The notes under the pieces were generated by a model. It worked only from the letters and a program-made list of their open reading frames with translations, searched no databases and was not told the origin of the DNA. From contig JBCAML010000003.1 of assembly GCA_038503075.1 (NCBI GenBank), positions 2,480,001-2,544,000 on the forward strand: a stretch of 64,000 bases of DNA, given 5' to 3'. Shown here in pieces: positions 46,196 to 57,479 of this stretch. Origin of the DNA: Gyromitra esculenta (lineage: Eukaryota > Ascomycota > Pezizomycetes > Pezizales > Discinaceae). The translations under genes and the position numbers were made by a program. The stretch's first letter is position 1, and the number at the start of each line of letters is the position of its first letter.

Positions 46196-47068
46196 TCATG
46201 CATTCCTCACACTCAACACCCTCCTCGCCTCCTCAAACACCGGCACCTTCTCGCCCTCTTCAAACACCCACGAACTCATCCTACTTGCAGCCCTCGGCGG
46301 AACAGCCGGGACAATATCACCCACACCAACCGGCGGTGGCAGTTGCACCGCCTCAACCCTCACACTCCTCCTCCTCGCACGAATCTCACACATCTCCACC
46401 AACTCCAACCGCCTAAACGCCACATACCGCTCATGTGCAAGCGCCGCCATAACCACACAAAGCACATAAAGCACCCTACTCCCTCCCTCACCCCGCACAT
46501 CAGTACTTCTCCATCCCCCTTCCCCTTCCCCCCCCTAAAAAAAAAAAACTTGCATGGTGATATAACTTACAAAACTGCAACCTCGGCTGCTAATCCCGCT
46601 TTCGGCACTACGCAGCCCAGTCGGTAATCCACGTTTGAAAAAACTCCTCCGCAGTATCCATGATTACTTCCAGTTGCTGCAGCAGCCGCGATGTCTGCTG
46701 CGCCAAGTCCTACCGCGACGAGCCAGAATATCGCCATCAGTACGCTCATGCACAGGACGTAGACGGGCCGCAGGTGGCCGGAGTAGTAGAGGAGGAGGTC
46801 GAGGAGGGTGTGTGTGAATGTTATGCAGGATGTTAAGAGGATCAGGAGGCTAGGGGTGTCAATGATTATGTGTAAAGAGGGTGGGAGGGAGATGGGAGGT
46901 TGTTGAGTAAGATTGGGGGGAAGATAGAGCTTACGGGAAGATGGAGAATCCTGTAGATAGCTCGCTGGCGGAGAAGGCTATTACTGAGATGGAAAAAAAG
47001 AGGAGTAGTATTGTGACGGGGAGAAGGTCAAAATTCTGCCATCGTTTATCCAGGGCTTTGTGGGGCAT
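46196..47068 (-). CDS. MARVEL-like four-TM membrane protein
   Basis: Exons 47068-46935, 46849-46571 and 46475-46196 give 230 residues in frame. The topology fits MARVEL: TM1 FDLLPVTILLLFFSISVIAF, TM2 LLILLTSCITFTHTLLDLLL, TM3 MSVLMAIFWLVAVGLGAADI, an extracellular loop with paired Cys (GYCGG and LGCV), then TM4 LAAEVAVLVLYVLCVVMAAL. The cytosolic tail is Arg/Val/Pro-rich (~75 residues). MARVEL proteins sit at membrane-apposition or eisosome-like sites (Nce102 and Sur7 relatives in fungi). I infer plasma-membrane localisation and assign no specific role. An upstream in-frame extension, ADLRISSL before the first Met, is possible if another exon precedes (acceptor CAG near 47107). Confidence 0.75.
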
Positions 47069-48303
47069 TAGTGAAGAGATACGAAGATCCGCTAGGCTTA
47101 GGGATATCACTGTAAAAAGAGGATACTCGGTTGGGGTAGTTTGTATGGGTTATGGCAGGATTTTGTTTATGGTTTAATTATTGTGATTATGGGAACTGGA
47201 GTATTGTGGGTACATGTAATTATATAGATTACATTTGATATATCGAAAGCTGTGCGCGGGAACAAAGGCCGCGGGGGGGTAGAAATCTCAAAAGTGGGTG
47301 TATTAAATACGGTTGATAAAATTTCTTTGTTGGGTTGACCTCGAAATGTGGGGTAGCAGCTTTCCACATTTAGAGTTTTTGAGTTGTTAAAGAAAGGTAC
47401 ATTTAGTACATAGATAGCTTCCCCTGTGTATGTATACACACACCGATGGTTTTTCGGCCATGAGGTAGGGTGAGTGATTGACCGTGAAATAGACAATCCA
47501 TTTGTTGTCTCGAACAACCACGATGTTTCGTTTCAGGAACCACAGATCTGGTGCAGGAAATTGCCAAGAATGTCTACGGCGCAAAATATTACATGATGCA
47601 CGAACATTAATAGCACTTCCAAGACCAGGGCCGAGGATCCCAATCGATAGCTGACCTCCCGATCCCGAATCCCTTATTTCCAATGTGACCAGATGCCGGA
47701 TGCACCCCCAGATTGCTTACAACTCAACGGCGCGATCAAGATCTCAGGCACGAGGGGAGGAGAAATACACTTCCATGAGGCTAAATGCTGAACGGGACAC
47801 ACGCTTCACGGTGGAAGAACGACCGGCTGCCTTCCACCCCCTCGAGGGATAGCCGTGGTCTGGCATATGTATCCTGACTGAGGAGCGGGGAGGCCTTCGC
47901 TTTACCCGGCATCGCGAGAAATCCTGGGGAAGTTTGCAGCTCTAACGGCAAGGAGGGTGTTTGGCACCGCTCTGGCTCGAGGATTGGTTTGGCGAATCCC
48001 AGGGCGACTGTAGTCTTGCTGGCAGGCCTGCGTCCAGAGGCATTTAACCCGAGAGACGAAGGACTTAACGTGTCTCGAATCCCTGTGTCTGGCAGTGGAT
48101 GCCAGTTCTGTCCAACATCCAATCCTGGCCGCGCCGTTGCCCAAGCCGTCTAGCCCCAATCAGCCAGCCCTCCCTCCCCTTTCCCTCCCGTGAACATTAT
48201 GAAAACTCTCCCGTCCGCTGACTTCTCTCCCTTCGTCTCCTCAGCTGCTCCACCGACTCCGTCAACAGCTTCTGTCCCTCCCATCCATCCCCCTCCATCC
48301 ACA
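47069..48303. promoter_or_regulatory. Divergent promoter region of the MARVEL gene and ERG9
   Basis: A TACATGTA palindrome is at 47211-47218. The GC-richer half (47650-48300) next to ERG9 has chance open frames on the minus strand that I do not call. The last 170 bp before ERG9 are CT-rich. Confidence 0.45.
48156..48162 (+). promoter_or_regulatory. CCAAT box upstream of ERG9
   Basis: CCAATCA, about 145 bp before the ATG. This is the canonical site of the Hap2/3/5 (CBC) complex, which regulates ergosterol and iron genes in filamentous fungi. The sequence is seen; binding is inferred. Confidence 0.35.
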
Positions 48304-49954
48304 ATGGTGAAGACATCCACTATCCTCCACTATGCCTGCCATCCCAACCAGCTGAGAGCTGTCATCCAATGGTACGTATCCCCCTTTCGCCCGTAGCTCT
48401 TTTCCTGCTTCTCCGAGTCTGCCCAGCCCTCCCCCTGCATTTACCCGAGAGCCTCCTCTGACCTCAATTTTCAATTCTACAGGAAAGTCTGGCACAACCC
48501 TCTCCACGAGCGAGACGAGGAAAAGGAGTCTGCTAGCTTAAAACGCTGCTTCCAGTTCCTCGACCTCACCTCCCGCTCCTTCAGCGCCGTCATCCAGGAG
48601 CTGTGTCCAGAACTCTGTGTCTCTGTCGCCCTCTTCTACCTCATCCTGCGCGGCCTTGACACCATTGAGGATGACATGACCATTGCTCTCGCCGAGAAGG
48701 AGCCGCTTCTCCGGTCGTTTGATGAGATCCTTGATCAGCCAGGATGGACCTACAATGGCAACGGACCAAACGAGAAGGACAGGCAACTCTGCGTGGAATT
48801 CGACGTCGTGATCAAGGAGTTTGCTCTTATCCCCGAAAACCACAGGGTCATTATCAGGGACATCACTAAGAAGATGGGCAATGGTATGGCCGACTATGCC
48901 AACAACGCCGAACACAACGTCAATGGCGTAAATACCGTTGCCGATTATGATCTTTATTGCCACTATGTCGCTGGTCTGGTAGGAGAGGGTCTGACACGCC
49001 TCTTTGTCGCTTCGGAAAAGGCCAACAAGGCCCTGCTCGACCGCCCCCATCTTTCCAACGCGATGGGTCTATTCCTCCAGAAGACGAACATTATCCGTGA
49101 TTATGCTGAGGATCTTGCCGACGGACGTCGGTTCTGGCCGAAGGAGATCTGGAGCAAGTACATCACCAACTACTCAGATTTCCCTAAACCGGAGAACGAG
49201 GATGCGGCGCTGAACTGTATCTCTGAGATGTGCTTGAATGCCCTCAGTCATGCTGACGAGTGTTTGTTCTACCTTGCTGGGATTAAAGAGCAGAGCGTGT
49301 TCAACTTTGCCGCTATCCCACAAGTTATGGCAATTGCGACTCTGGCTCTGGTGTTCCGGAATAAGGATGTATATCACAAGAACGTCAAAATCGCAAAGGG
49401 AGAAGCTTGTGAGCTTATGTTAGAAGTTGGGAATTTGAGAACTGTCGCAGCGGTGTTCAGGAAATACCTAAAGATCATCCACAAGAAGAACACACCCAAA
49501 GACCCCAACTTCCTCAAAATCAGCGCTGCTTGCGGAAAGGTTTGATTCACTTCAATTTTCACTGAAGAAGGCGTTGGCTAAACATCACAGGTTGAACAAT
49601 TCATTGAATCCATCTTCCCCACTCCCAAGAACGCAGACGAGGTCGCGAATCGCCAGCAACTCGATGCTAGCGGCGAAACAGCAGCAGAGGCAGCAATGGC
49701 GAAGAAGGAGGTATTCCTCTTGCTTGGTGCCATTATTGCCACCCTGGCAGTTATATCCGCACTTATGGTTCGTACTACTCTCCCAGATCCACACATTTAC
49801 ATTACTTACTAGTTTATCACAGATATTTGTCGCGTGGCTTATGGGCGCACGATTCGACATTGCCATTCAGGAACTCATGAAGGGTAACTTCGCAGGGCCG
49901 ACTGAAGCAGCTGAAGCAGCGATCTCAGTAATACCCGAGCACGTCGAGTTATAG
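48304..49954 (+). CDS. ERG9: Squalene synthase (farnesyl-diphosphate farnesyltransferase)
   Basis: Exons 48304-48371, 48483-49539, 49591-49767 and 49823-49954 give 477 residues. The enzyme condenses two farnesyl diphosphates head to head to presqualene diphosphate and reduces it with NADPH to squalene, the first committed step to ergosterol, at the ER membrane. Visible landmarks: RAVIQWKVWHNPL at the exon 1-2 join, [11 protein letters not shown], the first Asp-rich motif DTIEDD (residues 82-87) that binds Mg-diphosphate, GEGLTRLF, and the second Asp-rich region [18 protein letters not shown] (about 222-240). [20 protein letters not shown] is the conserved NADPH-side helix. The C-terminal TM anchor [19 protein letters not shown] plus IFVAWLMG is split by intron 3 (donor GTTCGT). 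A fungal C-terminal extension follows the anchor. Confidence 0.97.
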
Positions 49955-51333
49955 AGGAACTTTTTTTTATTTGCATTTCGGACATATATATTTTTTCCCT
50001 CTCTTCACTTCTCTTCGACTCGACTGGGTCCTGGTTTGGGCTGTATCACTTTGGATAATACTTTGCACGGCATATATTAAGTTGAAAAGGATAACTTTGG
50101 TGACGGTGATGGTTGGGAGAAGGAAATGATAACGATTTGTCGGGGTTGGAAGAAGAAGAAAAAAAGGGTGTTGGGATGGTTTAGGGTGTTGGTTTTTTTT
50201 TTCTTTCCATCTCTGCTCCTTCCCTTGCAGAATGGGGAGGCTTTTTATATATCTTGGACAGTGTGATGTGGTGATGGCAGCTAGACGTGCTTTATGATAA
50301 TATTTTAATCTCTTTCGGGTTCCCTCGTACGGTGGATGGTACACATAAAATGTGTGGATTTAAGCACGGATGTCAAATTACAACCTTCTGCATTGTTGAT
50401 TGCGTTGGTTGTGCCGAAGATGTGCTGAGATTGATTGATGCGATTGTCCGGTGACGGGGGTCAGTTCTGGAACTTGAACGATTTAGTGTTTGGGTCGCGG
50501 GGCTGGTGAAGCTTCACATTTTTTTATTGCTGGGTGGTTTTTGGGTGGCTGGTTGATTTGTTGGTGGGGGGTTCTTATAAAGTTATGTTCATGGGACCTC
50601 ACTCGTGATAGAAGACAGTAGCTACCATTCCAACCAAAAAGTAATTCAAACGACCCTATTTTTTCCAAGAGCCACAATATCTCCATAACCCATTCCACTG
50701 GCGATTTCCGCCTTTCCTTCTCCGCGTCTCTTCGCGGTTTCCCCCCCAGAAATAGTCGAGGTAGGATTTTCGTATATAATCCATACAATACGAAAAATAG
50801 TTAAAAAATAATCCCTGGAATCTGGAGTCTAGAAATTAAAAATACATATTAAACAAAGCTCCACCTTCTCCGTCTGCAAGCCTTCCTGTTTTATTATGAT
50901 GCCAGAGAGCTCATTATCTCGGGGATTTATCTTCCTTACTTAAGCTCAGGGGGGTTGTTGGCACTTTAAAATATAGGGTCGTAAATATGACCGCATTGGC
51001 CCACGAGCCAGGATATGATCGTACTGCATGGATGGCCATCCTTTCTCTAACCTCAGCTATATTTCGATGGTATCGTGCACGCTCTTCATAGGGTACATGT
51101 GTTTGTGCGTAGTCGGCTCACCCTATAGAAAGATTCAAGACACAGAAATATTTGTTCCGAGAATAGATAAAAAGGCGCAATTATATGAGAGTGCAAGAAC
51201 ACCGAGATATAGGTGCTCGAGTACATACATGTACTCCTAACGATTCGAAGCATCGATCTCGATAACTAGATTTCTTATTTTTTATTTTTCTGAACTCGCG
51301 ATTCGTATCCAGAAAACTGCCTAGAAGTGACGT
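49955..51333. other. Intergenic, ERG9 3' region
   Basis: Mostly AT-rich, with T runs near 49963 and 50193. A TACATGTA palindrome at 51226-51233 lies 100 bp before the 5S gene. No coding exon is seen. Confidence 0.45.
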
Positions 51334-51448
51334 GTTCGGTCATAGAACGGTGAGAATGAGCCATCCCGTCCGCTCTGGCATATCCAAGCACCGTATCGCC
51401 TGGTTAGTACTGCAGTGGGTGACCATGTGGGAATCCCAGGTACTGAAC
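51334..51448 (+). rRNA. 5S ribosomal RNA gene (dispersed copy)
   Basis: The sequence has the 5S layout: helix I gttcggt (51334-51340) pairs with actgaac (51442-51448, one G-U). Helix II acggtg pairs with caccgt. The conserved loop catcccgtccgctct is present, as is the 3' internal control region with gcctggttagtactgcagtgggtgacc and gggaatcccaggt. About 115-119 nt depending on the exact ends. It stands alone, as in many filamentous ascomycetes where 5S genes are scattered instead of lying in the rDNA repeat. A T8 run follows. The helix III/loop region is somewhat diverged (agaatgagcc), so a pseudogene cannot be excluded. A 63-codon ORF over it is a shadow. Confidence 0.85.
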
Positions 51449-51461
51449 TCTAATATGTCTA

Positions 51462-51469
51462 TTTTTTTT
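51462..51469 (+). terminator. Pol III terminator after 5S rRNA
   Basis: Run of eight T, 14 nt after the 5S 3' end, as expected for RNA polymerase III termination. Confidence 0.65.
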
Positions 51470-52140
51470 AACATGCTCATAGATAGCACTGGGGTGGATT
51501 TTGTGGAAGAGTTACTCGTGTAGCAGGGATGCTGTGATCATGACCAGCTAGCCTCTCGTGGCATTCAAGAACGCACCCGTAACCGTCAGTCTCTCGAAGA
51601 ACCCATTGACTGTTTTTAGATATATAGATTTTCCTAATAGGATACTGTGGCTTCGGAGATAAAAATCGAGGAAATGAGTCTGGAAAGGCGTTGGCACACG
51701 TATATGTACCTGAGGGCTACAAACGAGCATAGTGGGGCACCGCTAGTTGCTGGGGAACGATTTTCTTACATCTCGCTGTACTTGATATCTCAATAATTGA
51801 CTGTGACACTGGGTGCGCTGAAAGACGGGATTAAGAATGTGTAAAGTTAAATATTATCTCAGATATAACACCATAGTTAAATGGAGATGTCTTCTATTAT
51901 AATTCTACAAAGACTTGCTACCCCCTACAGCCTAGCTGCAAGTCCCTTTTCCATAGCTTTTTCTTCCAAGCCCCCCTTTGATTCCAATGCAGCATGTGCA
52001 TCATACTGAACATTTTCTAAATCCATAATCGTAAAAGTATACTACAGAACAGATAAGGAGATCCTCTATCAAGATGCACAGAAACTAACAATTGATAAAA
52101 AAAAAAAAAACGCCTGGAAGATAAAAGCCAGAAATCCCTT
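51470..52140. other. Intergenic, 3' flank of the DEAH helicase gene
   Basis: No gene is seen. An A14-type run at 52097-52110 lies just beyond the helicase stop, in its presumed 3' UTR. Confidence 0.4.
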
Positions 52141-55100
52141 TTAGTATCTACGAACGAAACCTCTATTAGCTTGCCCGCCTTGCCCACCGTTTCTGCTGTA
52201 GCCCCCCTGTCCACCATAACCGCCCTGGCCGTCATAACCGTTCTGTCCGCCATAGCCCCCCCGTCCGCCCTGTCCCCATTGGCGAGGGTGCGACTTGTTC
52301 GGAATATCGCAGTTAAGAACCTATTTTTCAGTGTCAGAATGTTTCTATAATTTCAAAAAAAAGAGCCAGGAGCTGGTTTGTAGGGAGCTTACTTCGACTA
52401 ATCCCTTCGCAAAGGTTTCACGAGCCGGATCATCCGCCAAAAACCCATTTCTGTCCGACCCTCTCTTAGAAAGGCCACGGAAAGCGTGCGCAAGCAACTA
52501 ATAGTCGTCAAAGTTAGTCCAACATATTTGAAGGTAATCAAAGAGAGGGGTCCGTACTCTATCCAAACAATTCCTGAACTCCATTGTAACCTTCGCGGTT
52601 TGTGTCTGCACGTTGAACGGCAGCCAAGAATCAATTGCCAGTTTGCCTCCATCTAATCTCAATTTCCCTCCAAACAACGTAGCAGCTAATGGAGTGCTCT
52701 CAGTAACAGTGCGTAGTAACAGCGTTGATCCATCGTTGCTCCTGGCCTTTGCTGAGTAAGTAACCAAGGTTCCAAAAGGCATATTGTCCTCACTCCTGTT
52801 CCCGTAATGCGTGGATGTTGGGTGAATCATGGTAAAGTTCTCGCTGGCAGTACGGAATTTTCTTCCACCAGTGTTGATCCCAAGATTTGGATACATTCCA
52901 GCCAAAGTAAGCGCTTTGATAAGCGGTACGCAGTTAACATTGTCGTTCAAGCGTGGGTGTCCGATTTCAGATTGATAACGGCTGGACTTCCTAGTGAAGG
53001 GGATAATTCCCGTTGAAACCAAGATTTCTTCGATTTGCTCCGCGGTCTGGTCGAGGGTCCTTAAAGCACCTCTGTGAAGGAAATTCTGGTCCGCAAATCT
53101 GGCAGCCGATATCGCTCCTTGTTGGTCACGAATCCACCTCCATTCGCGAAAAGCATTGACTATAGCCATATGATCGCTACCTGTCTCGCGAACAAAAGAT
53201 TGTTTTGCGCGATTAGACTCCTGCCTTCGTTCAGGGGGGCAGACGAAGAGATCTCGGGCGGCAGCGGAAGAACCCAGGATAATGATTGGATCGAGACAGC
53301 GGAAGATAACAGCAAGAAGAATCATCTTCCCAAGGGCTGGTTCGACAGGCATAGTGGCCAGTACCCGTCCAAGTGGTGTTAGACCCTCGTTATCATTCAG
53401 AGCACCAAGTGTCCTCAGCTGGGATAGTGAAGCGTTGATAACATTCGGCGCAGGGGGCTCAATAGCTTCCGACAAGAACTGCGCAACTGGATCCTTAAAA
53501 CCCTGTGCTTTAATATCCAAACAAATCTCCTGCAGATCGGATCGCAACATCTCTGGAAGACTAGCCGAACGAAGCGAGTCGAATCTGCCTCGAGAAAACA
53601 GGGCCCAGTAGTTTCCATTCTGGACACGACCGGCTCTTCCAGCTCGCTGCTTTGAATTTGATTTACTGATCCAGGTGCACACTAACTGGGTGATTCTTCG
53701 GGCTTGTTCGTATTGCTTCTCCCTCATCTTTCCGGTATCAACGACGTATTTAACGTCCGGAATCGTAACGGAGGTTTCGGCAATGTTAGTGGATAGGATG
53801 ATCTTTCGACAACCCTCAGGGACATCATCGAAGACCTCGTTCTGGTTGGGAATAGAAGAGTGAAGCAAGCAAAGCTTGAATTTACTTTGGTCCGTAAAAT
53901 CGACACCCAGCGGTTTCTCTTTCTCTTTCTCTTTCTCTTCCCCCCCCTCTTTCTCTTTCTCTCTCCCCTTCTCTTTCTCTTTCTTTACACCAAGAAGCAT
54001 TTTCTCAACAGCCTGAATTTCTTCAAGACCGGGCAAAAATACCAACATAGCACCGTCGCTGGTAGTCTTAGCGATGTGAGCCACGACTGTAGAGACCAAG
54101 CCAATAGGGACAATGCCATCTTCCTTTTCGCTAGAAAGGATAACTTGACCGTCCGAGCCGATCTTGATCTCCTGCTTCCAGTTGATAGTAGCATCCGCAG
54201 CGTCGTCTCCCAAGTCATCTCTAGTAGAGGCAGCCCTCGAGGGCACCCTTGAAGGGACTCGCGAGGCAACTCTTGAAGCAACGTTTGAAATGGGCCGATT
54301 ATTTTGTTCAACTTCAAGATACATCCTGGTGTCAGGTTCCCTCAGTAGAGAAAGCTCCCGAGGAGAGTGCGACTCCCGAAGAACCTCCATAATGTCATCA
54401 AGATAAACCTCCTTGACTGGGAAAGTACGACCAGGAACACTAAGGTGAGGGCATGGCACAAGCTGGCCACTCTCATCTCTTTGTTGGAAATAATTCGAGA
54501 AAAGATCCGTATCCATTGTGGCGCTCATAAGCACAACCTTTACATCCGGTTTCCCAAGGATTTTTCTCTCCTTCAGCACTCGCTTCAAGATGATCAACAA
54601 AAAGTCAATGAGAATATCACGTTCGTGGACTTCGTCGATAACAAGATGAGTGATGCCTTCTAAAGCTTCATCGGCAGAATTTCGGAGTTGTTGTAGTAGA
54701 ATACCAGTAGTGCAGTAGGTGATGCTTCCGCCAATTTGGGGCAATTTGGAATCAAATCGGACGTGGTAGCCAACGGACTTCTGGAGGTGTTCATTCCGCT
54801 CAACCGCAACGCGCTGTGCGACCGAGGTGGCAGCAATACGCCTAGGCTGTGTACAGATGATATTACATTCGGCGCCCTTTCCTTCTTTGATCGCCTTCTC
54901 TAATAGGATTTGAGGTACTTGGGCTGTATATCAATTAATATAGGGGATTCCTAAAGCGATGGGCGCTAGTACTTACTAGTCTTTCCTGAACCAGTGGCCC
55001 CCACAATGATGCTTACGGAGTGGTTCTCCACAATATTCAAAACCTTCTCCTGATATTGATTCATTGGCAGCTCTTCGCGCTTCTGTCTCAGGGTTTCCAA

Positions 55101-56777
55101 ATCAGGGTCTGTCATGTACTGATCATAAGCCTCCTTCAACTTATTGCTCTTCATAGCCATCATAGCCCTATCCAACCTCTTCCGTGGGTACATCCTCCTG
55201 CTTTTCTCGTCCTGGGCATCCATCATATCTTCTTCCTCCTCAGTAGGAGGAAGCCCAACCCGTCTGACACTTGATAGTGTATCCGTCATAGCAAGCACAC
55301 TATCTTGTTCAATATTAATCCATGCAGCGGCAACCGGCTTTAGAAGCTCGCCATTTCCAATCCTCAAAGCCTCTAAGAACGGTAAGAACGTATCAGGCTT
55401 TGCTTTTTTTAGTGCTATGGCGCCTGTGAGGTAGCCCACGGCCTCAACAGATTTCTTGCTATGCATTTCCACTGGTTCCCCAAGTGGCATGCCGTTAAGA
55501 GTCATCTGTCCAGTGAAATAGCTGCCTCTCAATTTTCTAGTTCCTGTAGACGTCTGCTTTACGTCCAGCTCGTACTGTATGTGTCTGTCGTAAACACTTT
55601 TGTAGTATTCAAAGAACTTCTTCGCGTTACGAGTGTTAAGAGTCAATACATCCTTGACAAGGATTGTTGATTCGCCATGTTTTGCATGATATTCTTCAGC
55701 CTGTTTCTTGAATTCGACACAGGCCAAAATTTCGGCGGTCCTTTTATCCGAAGCACGGGCCGAAGCTTGGATGCCTTGCTCTGGCATCTCTATCGTAGCT
55801 TCAACTAGTGATCTTCGACCTCCCATCACTTGAACCTCCCGAAAGATGAAGGTTGGGACACAGTCGAAACGGGCACAATAGTCGTAGACATCCAACTTAG
55901 CATCAGATTCCTCGTTAAGTAGCTCCTTATCGAACGCCGCTTCGTGGGCCCCTTGAAAAAGTAGTTCTTTGAGCAAACCAGCCTGGTGTAGCTTGTGAAG
56001 TATGTGCTGGCAAGCGACTTTTTCCGAGTTTTTCTTCATTACATCAATGTTAGCATCCAACCCAACCACATGGAAAATCCGAAATGGGCGTACCTTAGAG
56101 GTGGCGTCTCCGATAGCCTCAATCCTTTGCCTGTTTGGAAGAGTAACAATGACCGTGCACCGAAAGTTGCCCCCCTTGTGTGATAGAAATGAGGATTTCG
56201 CCGAAATTCCATTGAGGTCCCACAAGAATGCTTTCGCGTTTGTGAAGAGCGATTCGGGTGCTTTTTTGTATTCTTCTTCACTTAAAGGTTCGAAATTCCG
56301 TTGCAGGTAATTCTCATTCACGATTTCTCGGCTCCCACTCTTCGATGAGCCAGATTTAGCAGGAGACCGATCGCGTTGCTTTTCAAATCCCCTGCTAGAT
56401 CCTCTCTGGGGTGATCTATCCCGTACTCCCGATGCCTTCGTTGTTCCTCCCCTACCGCCTCTCTTGGGTCCTTGGGTCCTAGGTTGATTACTAGTCTTCG
56501 GCCCCTGGGGCATGAATGCTTGATTTTGAGCGCCATTTTGAGCGGCTCTACCGCTCCCGTTTCCTGTTGCTGGGCCAGTTGCTCTCCAGTTCCTATTGAG
56601 GTCTCTCCCACCGACGGGTCCAAGCCCATCGTATTGCGTCCAAGCCTCCTCGTTCCCAGGAACGTGGAAGTTGCTCGCTGGCCGAGCTGGAGCAAGAACA
56701 GCAGTAGGCCTTGAGCTTACGCGCCAGGAACTGATGGGAGTCTGGGTGGTGAGCCTCGAAGCATTTTGCTGTTGCAT
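52141..56777 (-). CDS. DEAH-box RNA helicase, DHX9/DHX36-like, with C-terminal Gly-rich tail
   Basis: Exons 56777-54977, 54923-52558, 52497-52393 and 52320-52141 give 1483 residues. The first ~160 residues are disordered and Arg/Gly/Ser-rich (PKRGGRGGTTKASG, DRSPQRGSSRG). A region with dsRNA-binding-like character follows (EALRIGNGELLKPVAAAW and GSYFTGQMTLNG sections). The helicase core has Walker A GATGSGKTT (about 592-600, across intron 1), TQPRRIAATSVAQRV, the motif II box DEVH (about 695), SATMDTDLFSNYF, ILSTNIAETSVTIPDV and QRAGRAGRVQNGNYW. HA2 and OB domains end at FRNCLDR. The unspliced frame then reads a false end; a GTACGG...ACTAAC...TATTAG intron joins LLAHAFRGLSKRG and a last exon rich in GGYGGQ and ending FVRRY. 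Members unwind RNA/DNA hybrids and structured RNA. An unusual Lys/Glu repeat insert (about 905-940) splits the core. Confidence 0.92.
53913..53993 (-). repeat. Hexanucleotide tract coding Glu-Lys repeats in the helicase
   Basis: CTTTCT-type hexamers on the + strand (GAGAAA/AAAGAG on the coding strand) encode KEKEKGREKEKEGG and EEKEKEKEKPLG, between the VFLPGLEEIQAVEKMLLG and LLHSSIPNQNEVF blocks. The tract is pure enough to vary in length by slippage while staying in frame. Confidence 0.8.
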
Positions 56778-57479
56778 GATGTACCGCAAATTAAAGCTCT
56801 ATGTTGGTTGAGTTGAAAGAGTGTCAGATAACGCCACTGATACAAATGGTGCAGGGGTATATTAAATGTTTAAAGCAGAAACCAAAGAAGGGTCCGTTTG
56901 TAACACAAAGTTGAGAAAATAAGGGAGGAAGAGAGAAAAGGATGAAAGGTATGTGGAGGATTTTAGGAACAAAAGGTCCAGGGCAAAGGGGGTGGAGACC
57001 TACCGACAGACGCCTCATGTCGCGATAAATGATCCCTCCAAAAAAAGTCTACTTGAGAACACTTGGGCCACCTTATCGAGTAACAGGGTTCTGCAATGCA
57101 CGAAATTGATCGTTGTCTTCGTAAATTGGAGGACCGTCTGAACACGGAAATGAAGTGATTGTGATGGGAGACTTCTGGGGAACCTCTCTAGTTATCGTGG
57201 TGTTTCGTTCAAAACTTAAATTTTTTTTTTCATGGGAAACGGCTTCAAGCATCGCCCCGCCCTAGCCCTCATCTAGGGCGGGCTTGGCAACCAGTCCACT
57301 TTTCTTCGTTTCGGCCTTGTACTAGTACAGTACAACCCTAACCTTCCGCCAGCGGTTTTATTTACTGGTTTCACTTACCCAGTGCTCTTACTATCCAGAC
57401 TCGGGTACCTATACCAATTCATCCTCATTTCCCCCTACCTTACATTGAGAAATAATTATACAAATAATGAAGTAGCATC
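56778..57479. other. Intergenic between POL1 and the DEAH helicase gene
   Basis: This is the promoter and leader of the helicase and the 3' end of POL1, both on the minus strand. A short inverted motif, gccctagccctcatctagggcgggc, sits near 57260-57284 and could form a hairpin. No coding exon is seen. Confidence 0.45.

Noticed and set aside
47781..48122. 113-codon minus-strand open frame upstream of ERG9
   Set aside because: It lies in the GC-rich ERG9 promoter, overlaps another open frame and has no family resemblance.
51332..51523. 63-codon open frame on the + strand
   Set aside because: It is a shadow of the 5S rRNA gene.
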